64,000 bases of DNA from Neptunicella sp048268085 (GTDB lineage Bacteria > Pseudomonadota > Gammaproteobacteria > Enterobacterales > Alteromonadaceae): the NCBI RefSeq assembly GCF_048268085.1, contig NZ_JBLWWF010000002.1, positions 186,001 to 250,000 of the forward strand, written 5' to 3'. The notes under the pieces were generated by a model, which saw nothing but the letters and a program-made list of their open reading frames with translations, was not told where the DNA came from and ran no database searches. The position numbers were made by a program, and so were the translations under genes. Each line of letters opens with the position of its first letter. Positions within the stretch are counted from its first letter, which is position 1. Positions 9,087 to 17,080 of this stretch are shown one piece after another.

Positions 9087-11630
9087 CTACTGGGCCACAA
9101 CACCCGCATCTTCAATGACAATAGTGCCACCCATTGTCGCCATAAAGGCGGCAGTCTCTTTTTGCATTTCGGTAGTGGCTGCGGCACTAGACGCCGGATT
9201 CAACAATGATCCATGCTCACCTTCCAGAAACATCACTAATCCACCACCTTGGCTAGTACTGCTAACCGGAGATAATCCCATTAAAGCTGCCAATGGATTA
9301 GTCCCTGCTAACGGTACACTAGTGAAATTAGGTACAACCTGATCAGGCAGGAAAGTACCACCTTGGTCATCCGGGTTGCCCCCAACCACTTCAATCATAT
9401 GAATCGGCGTGCCATTAGCTTTAATCACACCCGCATAGTTATTCGGATCACCTGCGTCAATAGCCGTTTGAGCAGCAAAGGAAAACTGTGCAAATGTAGC
9501 ATCCACTTCAGCTTTTTGCGCTTCAGTTAATTGCGAATAAAACACTGGGAAGAATCCAGCCAATACGTCACCAGTGGCCTCAGGGATTTGATTGGCCTGC
9601 ATATATTGTGTCAATGCAGCAACAAAGTCTTGTGACGACGCCGCCATCAGACTCCCTTTCACCAAATTGCCAAACGCATTCGATTCAAGCAAGAAGCCAC
9701 CAATCCCACCGGCCGGATTAGCTAAAGTCGCCGCTTTTAGGGCATACATGTTATCGAAAGCAGCCAACTGCCCTCCCAAACTGCTATTAGCCAGCGCAAC
9801 CGCACCTGTCCCCACAATCGCCCCTAACGAATGGCCGACAAAAGAAACATTCGTACCATCCAACAGATGATTAGCGGGATTATTCATATCCACATTGGCA
9901 TTCAAACCCAACCGTAAGCCAAGAATATCGGCAATACTTTGACGTAAATTATCTCGCGCTGTTAGCAAGCTCGACAAATTCAAATAATCAGTTGCCGAAC
10001 CACCAAAACCACCGGAAGCGTTTATCACCTGACCATCAATCACCATTCCACGACTGCCGTGTAAAGGATGATCAATTGCCACCGTCGCAAAACCGGCTGC
10101 AGATAACGCGCCCGATATTGCTAACATGTCTTCTTTCTTAGAGGTAATACCGTGTTGCAGAATCACGACCGGCCAACCGGCAGCAGGCTTGGTCATACCT
10201 ACAATCATTTCATTCGGCACAGTAATTTGAACATCCAACGTTTGCATTGAATTGGTTGCCGGAATTGGGCTGTACTTGGTCAGGTTACGCGGGTCGTTAA
10301 TACCGATTGCGGCCAAATTAAGGTCCATTAATTGCCCGTCAGAAGCGGCCTGACACAAGTCGTTATTGCTACCAACCGCACCATTGGCGACTAAGTTGCC
10401 TACCACTTCGGCGCCCAAAGATTGCAGTACCGAACCACCAGTACAAGCGCCACGCCACCAATCACCAAGTGGATTAGTCGTACTCAAATAATAAGGTAAG
10501 GTAATATTACCTTTTTTGAGATTAGCGGCACAAAAGCCCACCATTTGGGCCGCGGTTCCGGCCACTACAGGGTTACTCGACTGAGTACCTGCTGCCACTG
10601 AAGCACAATCATTTAAGCCTAATTGTGTTAAACCAGCCACTTGTTCGGCACTGATCACACCGGTCGCTTTAAACGCGGTAAACACATCCGGTACGGCTGC
10701 ATCGTTAATGGTCACAGCCGGTAAATATGCAGCAGCGGCTTGTTGAGAGGCGGCCATATCACCACCAGTTTGGGCCATTGCAGTAGCAAAAGCTTGGGCA
10801 AATGGACCAACTTGCAACTGCTTAACCGTACTTAACACAGTTCCCGCTGATTGGGTTGAGAAATAGGCAGCATAAGAAACATTATCCCGATCCAGCCCTT
10901 CGCCTTTAAGTAAAGTTACGAAAAAATCAAGAATGCTTTGCAGTTGCTTTTGATCGGCTGAACCTAGTGGGTGGGTTTCCGGATCTTGCGTTGCCAGCTC
11001 CCAAGTCGTTGAACCTTTGACCGAGCGACCTTCAGAATCTTTAAGCTGGTCGGTTACCACTAACATGTAGCCTTGACCTGGTTTAAGTGGTTTTGTCGGG
11101 ACGACGGTTATCACTCCGGCCGCCGATTTTTGTGTGAAAAAGTCAACACCAAACTGTAATTCGGGTCCGAGTAAACAGGGCAATCCTGGCGCTTGTACTT
11201 CAGCGGCAATTGCCTGACAGATAGGCGCATCGCTTTCCAGCACCTGCTCGGCCTCATACAAACGTACTGAACCTTCCGCTGAGGCAGATGCAGCATCAAT
11301 TTCTATTCCGTCAGGAACATCTACATTGATTACAAAAGGATGATGTGTTGACCAACCGTCAAGAGCACCTAAAGCATATTGCGGGTCGGCAGGATCGATA
11401 ACATCATCACCGAGTATATTTAAAGTAAAATCAAACAGGTTACCCTTAGGCACCATTAATAAATCATTAGGAATATTAACGTTACTGGTAGCCGGATCAA
11501 ATACCACTCGAGCATAGGGTTTTGCTGGACTCGTCGCAGCGTCTTCCTGAACATCTTTCAGCTTTTCACCACCACAGCCAGTCAAACCTAACACTGCTGC
11601 AATCGCTGAGCTGATTAATAATTTTTTCAT
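9087..11630 (-). CDS. Surface lipoprotein lipase/lysophospholipase, VolA-like
   Basis: An 847-residue lipoprotein: MKKLLISSAIAAVLGLTGCG gives lipobox LTGC with Cys19. The N-terminal half (about residues 40-330) resembles the bacterial virulence-factor lipase N-terminal domain, with DPATSNVNIPNDLL and PLKPGQGYMLVVTDQLKD segments. The second half is an alpha/beta hydrolase. WPVVILQHGITSKKEDM carries the oxyanion-hole strand, and VSFVGHSLGAIVG is the GxSxG elbow with Ser601. In Vibrio the related VolA is a surface-exposed lysophospholipase that releases fatty acids from host or environmental phospholipid; a similar scavenging role is inferred here. The frame extends upstream to 11783, but AGGAGT lies just before the ATG at 11628-11630 and only this start gives a signal peptide. 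Confidence 0.88.
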   Translation of the reverse strand: MKKLLISSAIAAVLGLTGCGGEKLKDVQEDAATSPAKPYARVVFDPATSNVNIPNDLLMVPKGNLFDFTLNILGDDVIDPADPQYALGALDGWSTHHPFVINVDVPDGIEIDAASASAEGSVRLYEAEQVLESDAPICQAIAAEVQAPGLPCLLGPELQFGVDFFTQKSAAGVITVVPTKPLKPGQGYMLVVTDQLKDSEGRSVKGSTTWELATQDPETHPLGSADQKQLQSILDFFVTLLKGEGLDRDNVSYAAYFSTQSAGTVLSTVKQLQVGPFAQAFATAMAQTGGDMAASQQAAAAYLPAVTINDAAVPDVFTAFKATGVISAEQVAGLTQLGLNDCASVAAGTQSSNPVVAGTAAQMVGFCAANLKKGNITLPYYLSTTNPLGDWWRGACTGGSVLQSLGAEVVGNLVANGAVGSNNDLCQAASDGQLMDLNLAAIGINDPRNLTKYSPIPATNSMQTLDVQITVPNEMIVGMTKPAAGWPVVILQHGITSKKEDMLAISGALSAAGFATVAIDHPLHGSRGMVIDGQVINASGGFGGSATDYLNLSSLLTARDNLRQSIADILGLRLGLNANVDMNNPANHLLDGTNVSFVGHSLGAIVGTGAVALANSSLGGQLAAFDNMYALKAATLANPAGGIGGFLLESNAFGNLVKGSLMAASSQDFVAALTQYMQANQIPEATGDVLAGFFPVFYSQLTEAQKAEVDATFAQFSFAAQTAIDAGDPNNYAGVIKANGTPIHMIEVVGGNPDDQGGTFLPDQVVPNFTSVPLAGTNPLAALMGLSPVSSTSQGGGLVMFLEGEHGSLLNPASSAAATTEMQKETAAFMATMGGTIVIEDAGVVAQ

Positions 11631-11938
11631 TACGACTCCTAAAAATTCTTTTATTATTATTTGCCATACTTGTAGAGTACAAACCGTTGCTACACCCATA
11701 CCGCACTGATTTATCGACAAAACACAACATGTACGACCAGTTAGAGATAGACCAATATTATTGGCTTTATGACTATATTGCAAAGGTTTGTTAATAATTT
11801 GTAATAGTAATTCACACCTTAATTTATTACCTCGCTGATTCTATTGATAAGCGCCGCTAAATCGCTAAAAAATTTGCATACCCTATCTTCCGCTAATGAT
11901 AGAATCGGTCGTCAATAAAGTATTGTAAAAGTAATAAA
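11631..11938. other. Divergent lipase/yciK intergenic region
   Basis: This 308-base AT-rich spacer contains the 5' regions of the lipase gene (AGGAGT ribosome site at its left edge) and yciK. TAGAAT near 11899-11906 is a weak -10 candidate for yciK. I see no RNA gene, repeat or convincing short gene in it. Confidence 0.3.
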
Positions 11939-12676
11939 ATGAACTATTCCATAAAACCTAATACCTTGAAAAACAAAATAATTTTAATTACCGGCAGCGG
12001 TGATGGGATTGGTAGACAAGCTGCACTAACGTTTGCCGAGCAAGGAGCAACCATTATTTTACTCGGCCGCACCGTTGCCAAACTGGAAGCGGTTTATGAT
12101 CAAATAGTTGAAAACGGCTGGCCACAACCCGCCATCGTACCGCTGGATTTACAGGGGGCAACCGAAAAAAACTATATCGATATGGCCAGCACCATAGAAG
12201 CGCAATTCGGTGTACTAGATGGATTATTGTTAAATGCTGGCGTACTGGGAACCCTGCGTCCTTTTGGACAAATTCCTGAGCAGGAATGGCAGCAAGTAAT
12301 GCAAATCAATGTCCATAGCCAATTTTTGCTGGTCAAAGCATTACTGCCCGTATTAGCCAAAGCAGATCATGCCTCAGTATTATTTACATCATCGGGGTTA
12401 GGCAAAAAAGGGCGTTCTTATTGGGGGGCTTATTCGGTATCCAAATTTGCCACTGAAGGCATGATGCAAGTTTTAGCTGATGAGTATGCCAATAGTACCA
12501 TCCGTTTTAATTCGATTAACCCTGGGCCGACCCATACTAAATTGCGTACCCGAGCGTATCCCGCAGAAGACAGCAAGACGCTATGCACTCCAGCAGACAT
12601 TATGCCTGCCTACTTGTACTTGATGGCCGATGACAGCATTGGTACCAATGGCGAGTATATCGAAGCACAGGAATAG
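11939..12676 (+). CDS. yciK: YciK-family short-chain dehydrogenase
   Basis: Cytoplasmic Rossmann-fold oxidoreductase of the classical SDR family. The N-terminal TGSGDGIGRQAA is the nucleotide-binding TGxxxGxG motif. LLLNAGVLGT is the NAG motif. FTSSGLGKKGR plus YSVSKFA supply the catalytic Ser and Tyr-x-x-x-Lys. Length 245 is close to the E. coli YciK length. The substrate is unknown for the family. The ATG has only a weak AAAAG upstream. It ends near an inverted-repeat region facing rluB. Confidence 0.9.
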   Translation: MNYSIKPNTLKNKIILITGSGDGIGRQAALTFAEQGATIILLGRTVAKLEAVYDQIVENGWPQPAIVPLDLQGATEKNYIDMASTIEAQFGVLDGLLLNAGVLGTLRPFGQIPEQEWQQVMQINVHSQFLLVKALLPVLAKADHASVLFTSSGLGKKGRSYWGAYSVSKFATEGMMQVLADEYANSTIRFNSINPGPTHTKLRTRAYPAEDSKTLCTPADIMPAYLYLMADDSIGTNGEYIEAQE

Positions 12677-12704
12677 GATATTAGTTTCGAGTAAAAAGTC
12701 TTAA

Positions 12705-12790
12705 ATTGGCTTCACCAACTGCATCCATGCCATTTGTAACTCGCAGGGATGCGGTACGAAAAACCCATGAATGGCGTTGGCGAAGCCAAT
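12705..12790. repeat. Long imperfect inverted repeat between yciK and rluB
   Basis: The arms at 12705-12719 and 12776-12790 match over 15 bases with one mismatch (ATTGGCTTC[A/G]CCAAC). On a minus-strand RNA the mismatch becomes a G-U pair. Two alternative inner helices are also present: GCATCC (12721-12726) with GGATGC (12747-12752), and GCCATT (12729-12734) with AATGGC (12770-12775). There is no T tract, so it is not a textbook terminator. It lies downstream of both convergent genes. Confidence 0.6.
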
Positions 12791-12801
12791 AATATTTTAG
12801 C

Positions 12802-12817
12802 TCGCCACTCGTGGCGA
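12802..12817. repeat. Short hairpin after rluB stop
   Basis: TCGCCAC / GTGGCGA with a two-base loop lies six bases past the rluB stop. On the minus strand it is followed by GCTAAAATATTATT. It may end the rnm-yciO-scpA-scpB-rluB transcript, but the U tract is poor. Confidence 0.4.
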
Positions 12818-12822
12818 CTTGA

Positions 12823-13782
12823 CTACTGACCTTCGCGGGTTCTGGCCTTGGGTTTAGGCCCTTTTCTGGGTTTGCGTTTAGTGGCAGGTTTGGCGGCTGT
12901 GGCCGCTGCCGCTTTTTCGGCTTTATGTACCGCTGCGCCCTTGCTTTGAATGACTTTATGCTTTTTAACTGAGCGACGCATACGGCTAATGCGAACGTGA
13001 TCCAATTTGGTTTTTCTCTCGTCCAGCATGGTTTCTGTTTCAACATCAAGTTGAACCGACTTGCGTAAATAGTTTAGTTGCTCCAGATCCAGCTCTAACC
13101 AGGCACCTTGGGGTAAACGTTTTTCCAATTCCAGATTACCGTAACGTACCCTGATTAAACGACTCACCTGCAAACCTTGTGATTCCCACAAACGTCTGAC
13201 TTCCCGGTTACGTCCTTCTGTTAGCGTCACGTTATACCACTGGTTTAAGCTTTCATCATCAGCCGGTCTGGGACGAATAGTCAGGAATTTGGCTTCACCA
13301 TCTTCCAGCTTGACGCCCTTTTTCAGCTTAGTCAGCATGGCAGGTTCCACCGTTCCAAACACCCGCACGGCATATTCACGTTCCACTTCATGCTTGGGGT
13401 GCATTAAACGGTTTGCCAACTCTCCGTCATTAGTGAACAGCAATAAACCACTGGTGTTGATGTCTAGCCGCCCAACCGCTATCCAGCGGCCGGTTTTAAT
13501 CCGTGGAATTCGGTCAAATACCGTTGGTCGCCCTTCCGGATCATGACGCGTACACATTTCACCTTCCGGTTTGTTGTACATGATCACTCGACAAATTTGC
13601 TTTTGATTGCTCTTGTCCAGTAAATGACCATCAACCCGAATCTGTTCGCTACCTTCGACTCGAGTACCAAGCGTGGCGATATGACCATCCACCGAAATAC
13701 GTCCCTGCTCGATCCACTTCTCCATTTCTCTTCTGGAACCGACACCGGCATTGGCCAGTACTTTTTGTAATTTTTCACTCAT
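12823..13782 (-). CDS. rluB: 23S rRNA pseudouridine(2605) synthase RluB
   Basis: Modifies U2605 (E. coli numbering) in the peptidyl-transferase region of 23S rRNA. An S4 RNA-binding domain is at residues 3-50 (LQKVLANAGVGSRREMEKWI). The RsuA/RluB catalytic motif GRLDINTSGLLLFTNDGE gives the catalytic Asp107. The last 60 residues form a Lys/Arg/Ala-rich tail (KAEKAAAATAAKPATKRKPR) typical of the RluB branch and probably disordered. It is the last gene of the leftward operon, three bases after scpB. Confidence 0.95.
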   Translation of the reverse strand: MSEKLQKVLANAGVGSRREMEKWIEQGRISVDGHIATLGTRVEGSEQIRVDGHLLDKSNQKQICRVIMYNKPEGEMCTRHDPEGRPTVFDRIPRIKTGRWIAVGRLDINTSGLLLFTNDGELANRLMHPKHEVEREYAVRVFGTVEPAMLTKLKKGVKLEDGEAKFLTIRPRPADDESLNQWYNVTLTEGRNREVRRLWESQGLQVSRLIRVRYGNLELEKRLPQGAWLELDLEQLNYLRKSVQLDVETETMLDERKTKLDHVRISRMRRSVKKHKVIQSKGAAVHKAEKAAAATAAKPATKRKPRKGPKPKARTREGQ

Positions 13783-13785
13783 AAT

Positions 13786-14385
13786 TTAATGTACTTGTTG
13801 CTCATCAGGCTCTGGGGAGATAACCAATTCTGTTTGTACTTCAGACTCAACCTGATAATCAAATGCTTCAATATCAGGTAATTCCGACAGTCCGGAAAGG
13901 GAAAAATAATCCAGAAATTCCTTTGTAGTCGCGTATAACGCAGGTCTGCCGGGCACTTCTTTGTGACCGACTACTTTAATCCACCCTCGCTCACTGAGGG
14001 TCTTTATAATATGGCTACTCACTGAAACACCGCGAACATCTTCAATATCCCCGCGGGTTACGGGTTGTCGATAGGCAATCAGTGCCAACGTTTCCAGTAA
14101 TGCTCTGGAATAACGCGGAGCCTGTTCATGCCACATTTTCGCTAACCATGGGCTTAAACTATCCAGCGATTGGAAACGATAACCGGAGGCAACTTGTACA
14201 AGCTGAATCCCTCGAGGTTGGTAATCCAGTTGCAACTTTTCGAGTATGGTTATCAATCGTTTTCTGGTTACCTCTAAACCATCAAGAACCGTCTCCAACA
14301 GACGGTCGATGGTCACGGGCTGCTCAGCAACAAATATTGCTGCTTCGACTAATTGTTTAAGTTGATCGTCATTTATCTTGGCCAT
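13786..14385 (-). CDS. scpB: Segregation and condensation protein B
   Basis: Winged-helix partner of the ScpA kleisin in an SMC-type chromosome condensation complex. The 199-residue frame has the family landmarks AAIFVAEQPVTIDRLLETV and RALLETLALIAYRQPVTRGD. IKTLSERGWIKVVGHKEVPG leads into GRPALYATTKEFLDYF. Its ATG abuts the scpA TAA directly (TAAATG), so translation is probably coupled. Confidence 0.95.
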   Translation of the reverse strand: MAKINDDQLKQLVEAAIFVAEQPVTIDRLLETVLDGLEVTRKRLITILEKLQLDYQPRGIQLVQVASGYRFQSLDSLSPWLAKMWHEQAPRYSRALLETLALIAYRQPVTRGDIEDVRGVSVSSHIIKTLSERGWIKVVGHKEVPGRPALYATTKEFLDYFSLSGLSELPDIEAFDYQVESEVQTELVISPEPDEQQVH

Positions 14386-15195
14386 TTAACCTGCCATTTT
14401 AACGTGAATATCAGCAAAAGGCTCGGCCTGTACTAATTCAATCAATGATTCTTTGACCAATTCCAATATCGCCAAAAAGGTGACCACTACTCCAGCCTTT
14501 CCCTCTTCGTGGCTAAAGAATTGCTGAAATCGGCAAAACTCAGTGTGACTTATTTGCTCCAAAATAGCTGACATTCGCTCACGAGTAGATAACACTTCAG
14601 CAGCAATATGGTGATGTTCAAAGGCACTAGCACGACGCATCGCCGTTTGCATGGCAAACACCAGCTCTTGCAAGGCTATTTCTGGTAAAATTTTGGCTGG
14701 TTGACAACTTTCGTGAGTTTGCGCGTTAGCCACAAACAAATCACGTTCTTCACGAGGTAATAGATCCAACTCTTCAGCCGCTTGTTTGACTGCTTCATAT
14801 TCCCGTAAGCGCCTAATTAGTTCAGCCCTTGGGTCAATTTCGTCGTCTTCATCTTCGCTGTGACGGGGCAATAACAAGCGGGATTTTATTTCGGCCAGAA
14901 TAGCCGCCATCAACAAATATTCACCGGCCAATTCCAGTTTAATATCCTTCATCAGCTCAACATATTCCATATATTGACGAGTGATCTGGTATACCGGTAA
15001 ATCGACGATTTCAAATTTTTGCTTACGGATTAAGTACAACAACAGATCCAAAGGCCCTTCAAAGGCATCTAAAATAACTTCCAATGCATCCGGTGGAATA
15101 TATAAATCTTCCGGTTTTTCCAGTAACGCTTCACCATTAATAAAAGCCAAGGGCAAAGGTTGCTGGATCTGGATTAGCGTATCGGTTTCAGTCAT
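14386..15195 (-). CDS. scpA: Segregation and condensation protein A
   Basis: Kleisin subunit that bridges SMC heads. The conserved N-terminal AFEGPLDLLLYLIRKQKFEI is preceded by a 40-residue leader, and the central region contains ELAGEYLLMAAILAEIKSR followed by an acidic EDEDDEIDPR segment. The C-terminal winged helix (residues 205-262) is FLAILELVKESLIELVQ-like. Length 269 is usual. The ATG at 15193-15195 lies 40 bases after the yciO stop, the only sizeable gap in this operon. Confidence 0.95.
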   Translation of the reverse strand: MTETDTLIQIQQPLPLAFINGEALLEKPEDLYIPPDALEVILDAFEGPLDLLLYLIRKQKFEIVDLPVYQITRQYMEYVELMKDIKLELAGEYLLMAAILAEIKSRLLLPRHSEDEDDEIDPRAELIRRLREYEAVKQAAEELDLLPREERDLFVANAQTHESCQPAKILPEIALQELVFAMQTAMRRASAFEHHHIAAEVLSTRERMSAILEQISHTEFCRFQQFFSHEEGKAGVVVTFLAILELVKESLIELVQAEPFADIHVKMAG

Positions 15196-15235
15196 CGTTA
15201 ATGTCCATTTAGCCTAATCTGCGCATCTAGAGCTA

Positions 15236-15856
15236 TTAACCAAATACGCTAACATCACCTGAACCATGTCGGATCACTTCGGCATAACCTTCTGACATAT
15301 CTACTACCGTCGTCAAATGTTGACCTAAAAAGCCACCATGGATAATCAAATCTACTTGTTTTTCAAGCTTGTCACGTATTTCATCCGGGTCGGATTCGGC
15401 AAAATTATTTCCCGGTAAGATCAGCGACGTAGACATTAACGGTTCACCAAACTCCTGCAATAAACCCAGGGCAATATTGTTTGCCGGAACCCGGATACCA
15501 ATGGTTTTTCGCTTGGGATTTTGCAGCCGGTTAGGTACTTCCTTGGTCGCTTTCAACACAAAGGTATAAGGCCCAGGGGTGTTATTTTTTATTTGTCTAA
15601 ATGCCTGATTATCTACTTTGGCATAAATAGACAACTCCGACATATCCTTGCACATTAGGGTAAATTTGTGTTCTTTCTCGATCTGACGAATACGGCACAA
15701 ACGTTCCAAGGCATTTTTATCGTCCATCTGGCAACCAATGGCATAGCCGGAATCGGTAGGATAGACCACCACTCCGCCATTGCGGATGAGATCGCACGCC
15801 TGGCGTAATAAACGCTGTTGAGGATTATCTGGATGTATATAAAAAAACTGACTCAC
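15236..15856 (-). CDS. yciO: YciO, Sua5/YrdC-like protein
   Basis: Single-domain 206-residue member of the Sua5/YciO/YrdC family. The fold binds ATP and RNA; YrdC and Sua5 make threonylcarbamoyl-AMP for tRNA t6A. YciO's own role is less settled. The sequence has VVVYPTDSGYAIGCQMDD (family KxR-region strand), a RICRIRQIEKEHKFTLMCKD-like stretch and the SxS/ST-type segment GEPLMSTSLILPGN. It overlaps rnm by four bases (ATGA). The order rnm-yciO next to trp is as in E. coli. Confidence 0.93.
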   Translation of the reverse strand: MSQFFYIHPDNPQQRLLRQACDLIRNGGVVVYPTDSGYAIGCQMDDKNALERLCRIRQIEKEHKFTLMCKDMSELSIYAKVDNQAFRQIKNNTPGPYTFVLKATKEVPNRLQNPKRKTIGIRVPANNIALGLLQEFGEPLMSTSLILPGNNFAESDPDEIRDKLEKQVDLIIHGGFLGQHLTTVVDMSEGYAEVIRHGSGDVSVFG

Positions 15857-16713
15857 ACAGGTTCCTGATTTGAAATAGGTTGAAATTTCCAGTTAGCCCA
15901 TATTGGCACAACATCCGCTGGAAGCGAAAGATTTTTGCCCAGTTCAGTCCAACGGTTAGGAAAATGAAAATCGGATCCCGCAGAGGCTTGTAAATCATAT
16001 TCAATACTATAATCACGCATCTGCTGCTTAGCTTGCGGGGATAAGTGGCTGTGGATGACTTCCATGCCATCACCACCGGAGTGCTTAAATTCAGCAATCA
16101 AACGGCGTAACCATTTGGCCGATAAATCATAATGACCGGGATGGGCTAAAACCGCTTTGCCCCCAGCATCATGGATCCATTCTATGGCCTGCTCAATACT
16201 GATCCAAATCGGCTTTACATGAGCCCGCTGACCTTTACCCAAATACTTTTTAAAGGTTTTATCCATCGTATCGACCACTCCACGCTGAACTAACACCCGG
16301 GCAAAATGGGCGCGGGTGACCTGCCCTCTACCGGCAAGTTTGCGGGCATCTTCAAAGCAGTTTTCAATTCCGGCTTTAGCTAATTTATCGCTAATTTTTT
16401 GCGCCCGCTCCAGTCGCGTTTGCTCTTGTTGGCCTAAGCGTTGTAAAAATGTTTGATCCTGATGATCCACATTTAAGCCTAATATGTGAATATCAAAACC
16501 ATGCCATCCCGTAGATAATTCCACTCCGGATAAAATTGTCATTGGGCGTTTTTGTTGTTGCTGATAAGCCATCGCTTCCGCGATGCCATCCACGGTGTCA
16601 TGATCGGTAATTGCCAGCACATCAACCTGCATATTATGGGCACGATCAATCAGCTCCGGGATGGTTAAGTGCCCATCGGAATAGTGACTATGGCAATGCA
16701 GATCAATCTTCAT
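15853..16713 (-). CDS. rnm: PHP-domain 5'-3' exoribonuclease RNase AM
   Basis: Metal-dependent PHP-family phosphoesterase (formerly YciV/TrpH). It trims 5' ends of rRNA precursors and degrades short RNAs or 3',5'-bisphosphonucleotides. The metal ligands are visible as MKIDLHCHSHYSDGH (H6, H8) and AITDHDTVDG (D37, H38), with further ligands at LAHPGHY and SAGSDFHFPN. Length 286 matches E. coli. It is the first gene of the leftward operon and diverges from the trp leader. Confidence 0.93.
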   Translation of the reverse strand: MKIDLHCHSHYSDGHLTIPELIDRAHNMQVDVLAITDHDTVDGIAEAMAYQQQQKRPMTILSGVELSTGWHGFDIHILGLNVDHQDQTFLQRLGQQEQTRLERAQKISDKLAKAGIENCFEDARKLAGRGQVTRAHFARVLVQRGVVDTMDKTFKKYLGKGQRAHVKPIWISIEQAIEWIHDAGGKAVLAHPGHYDLSAKWLRRLIAEFKHSGGDGMEVIHSHLSPQAKQQMRDYSIEYDLQASAGSDFHFPNRWTELGKNLSLPADVVPIWANWKFQPISNQEPV

Positions 16714-16851
16714 TTGGAGTCTAATACCTTAATATTGATAATAAAATTTATAGAAAAAACAGATAAATAAAGCGTTATTACACGACAAAATTATAACTTA
16801 TGCCAAATCGACTTTATTGAATTAGGCTAATTTCGACACTGGCTATTGACT

Positions 16852-16879
16852 TTGAATCGAATATGAATTCTTCTATAGC
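16852..16879 (+). promoter_or_regulatory. Candidate trp operon promoter
   Basis: TTGAAT (16852-16857), 16 bases, then TATAGC (16874-16879). Transcription would start near 16886, about 40 bases before trpL, as suits an attenuated operon. Each box matches consensus at four of six bases. No TrpR-type ACTAGT operator was found here. Confidence 0.3.
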
Positions 16880-16923
16880 ACATCATATTGACAACGTATT
16901 ATACCTGATTCGGAACAACGAAG

Positions 16924-16983
16924 ATGAACTTAAACACAAACTTTTCACAGTTAACTATCTGGTGGTGGCACTCCCTGTCTTAG
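16924..16983 (+). CDS. trpL: trp operon leader peptide
   Basis: A 19-residue reading frame (MNLNTNFSQLTIWWWHSLS) with three consecutive tryptophan codons at residues 13-15, ending in TAG. It lies about 100 bases before trpE and just upstream of a strong hairpin with a U tract. This is the classic arrangement for ribosome-mediated transcription attenuation: a ribosome stalled at the Trp codons when charged tRNA-Trp is scarce lets an antiterminator form. A longer 64-codon frame overlapping it in another phase is a shadow. The ribosome site is weak (GGAA/GAAG just upstream). Confidence 0.9.
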   Translation: MNLNTNFSQLTIWWWHSLS

Positions 16984-17016
16984 CGGGTAGTATGCTTTTG
17001 TGTTTAAAAAGGTATC

Positions 17017-17043
17017 AAGGCTCGCATCATGCGAGCCTTTTTT
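17017..17043 (+). terminator. trp attenuator (3:4 hairpin)
   Basis: The stem AAGGCTCGCA / TGCGAGCCTT with loop TCA is followed by a T tract ending at 17043. It lies 33 bases past the trpL stop. A competing antiterminator can be drawn between GCGGGT (about 16984-16989) and GCTCGC inside the left arm, six pairs including G-U. That pairing is my inference, not a computed fold. Confidence 0.88.
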
Positions 17044-17080
17044 GTTTCAGTTTTTAATTAAAATAACAACGAGATGTACA

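Noticed and set aside
12705..12790. Integron attC site
   Set aside because: There is no paired RYYYAAC/GTTRRRY core with the right spacing, and no integrase or gene cassettes nearby.
12681..13049. 122-codon minus-strand frame at the rluB end
   Set aside because: It is a shadow of rluB in another phase; rluB has clear S4 and catalytic motifs.
16863..17057. 64-codon plus-strand frame over the trp leader
   Set aside because: It runs through the attenuator hairpin in a different phase from the WWW leader peptide and has no ribosome site.
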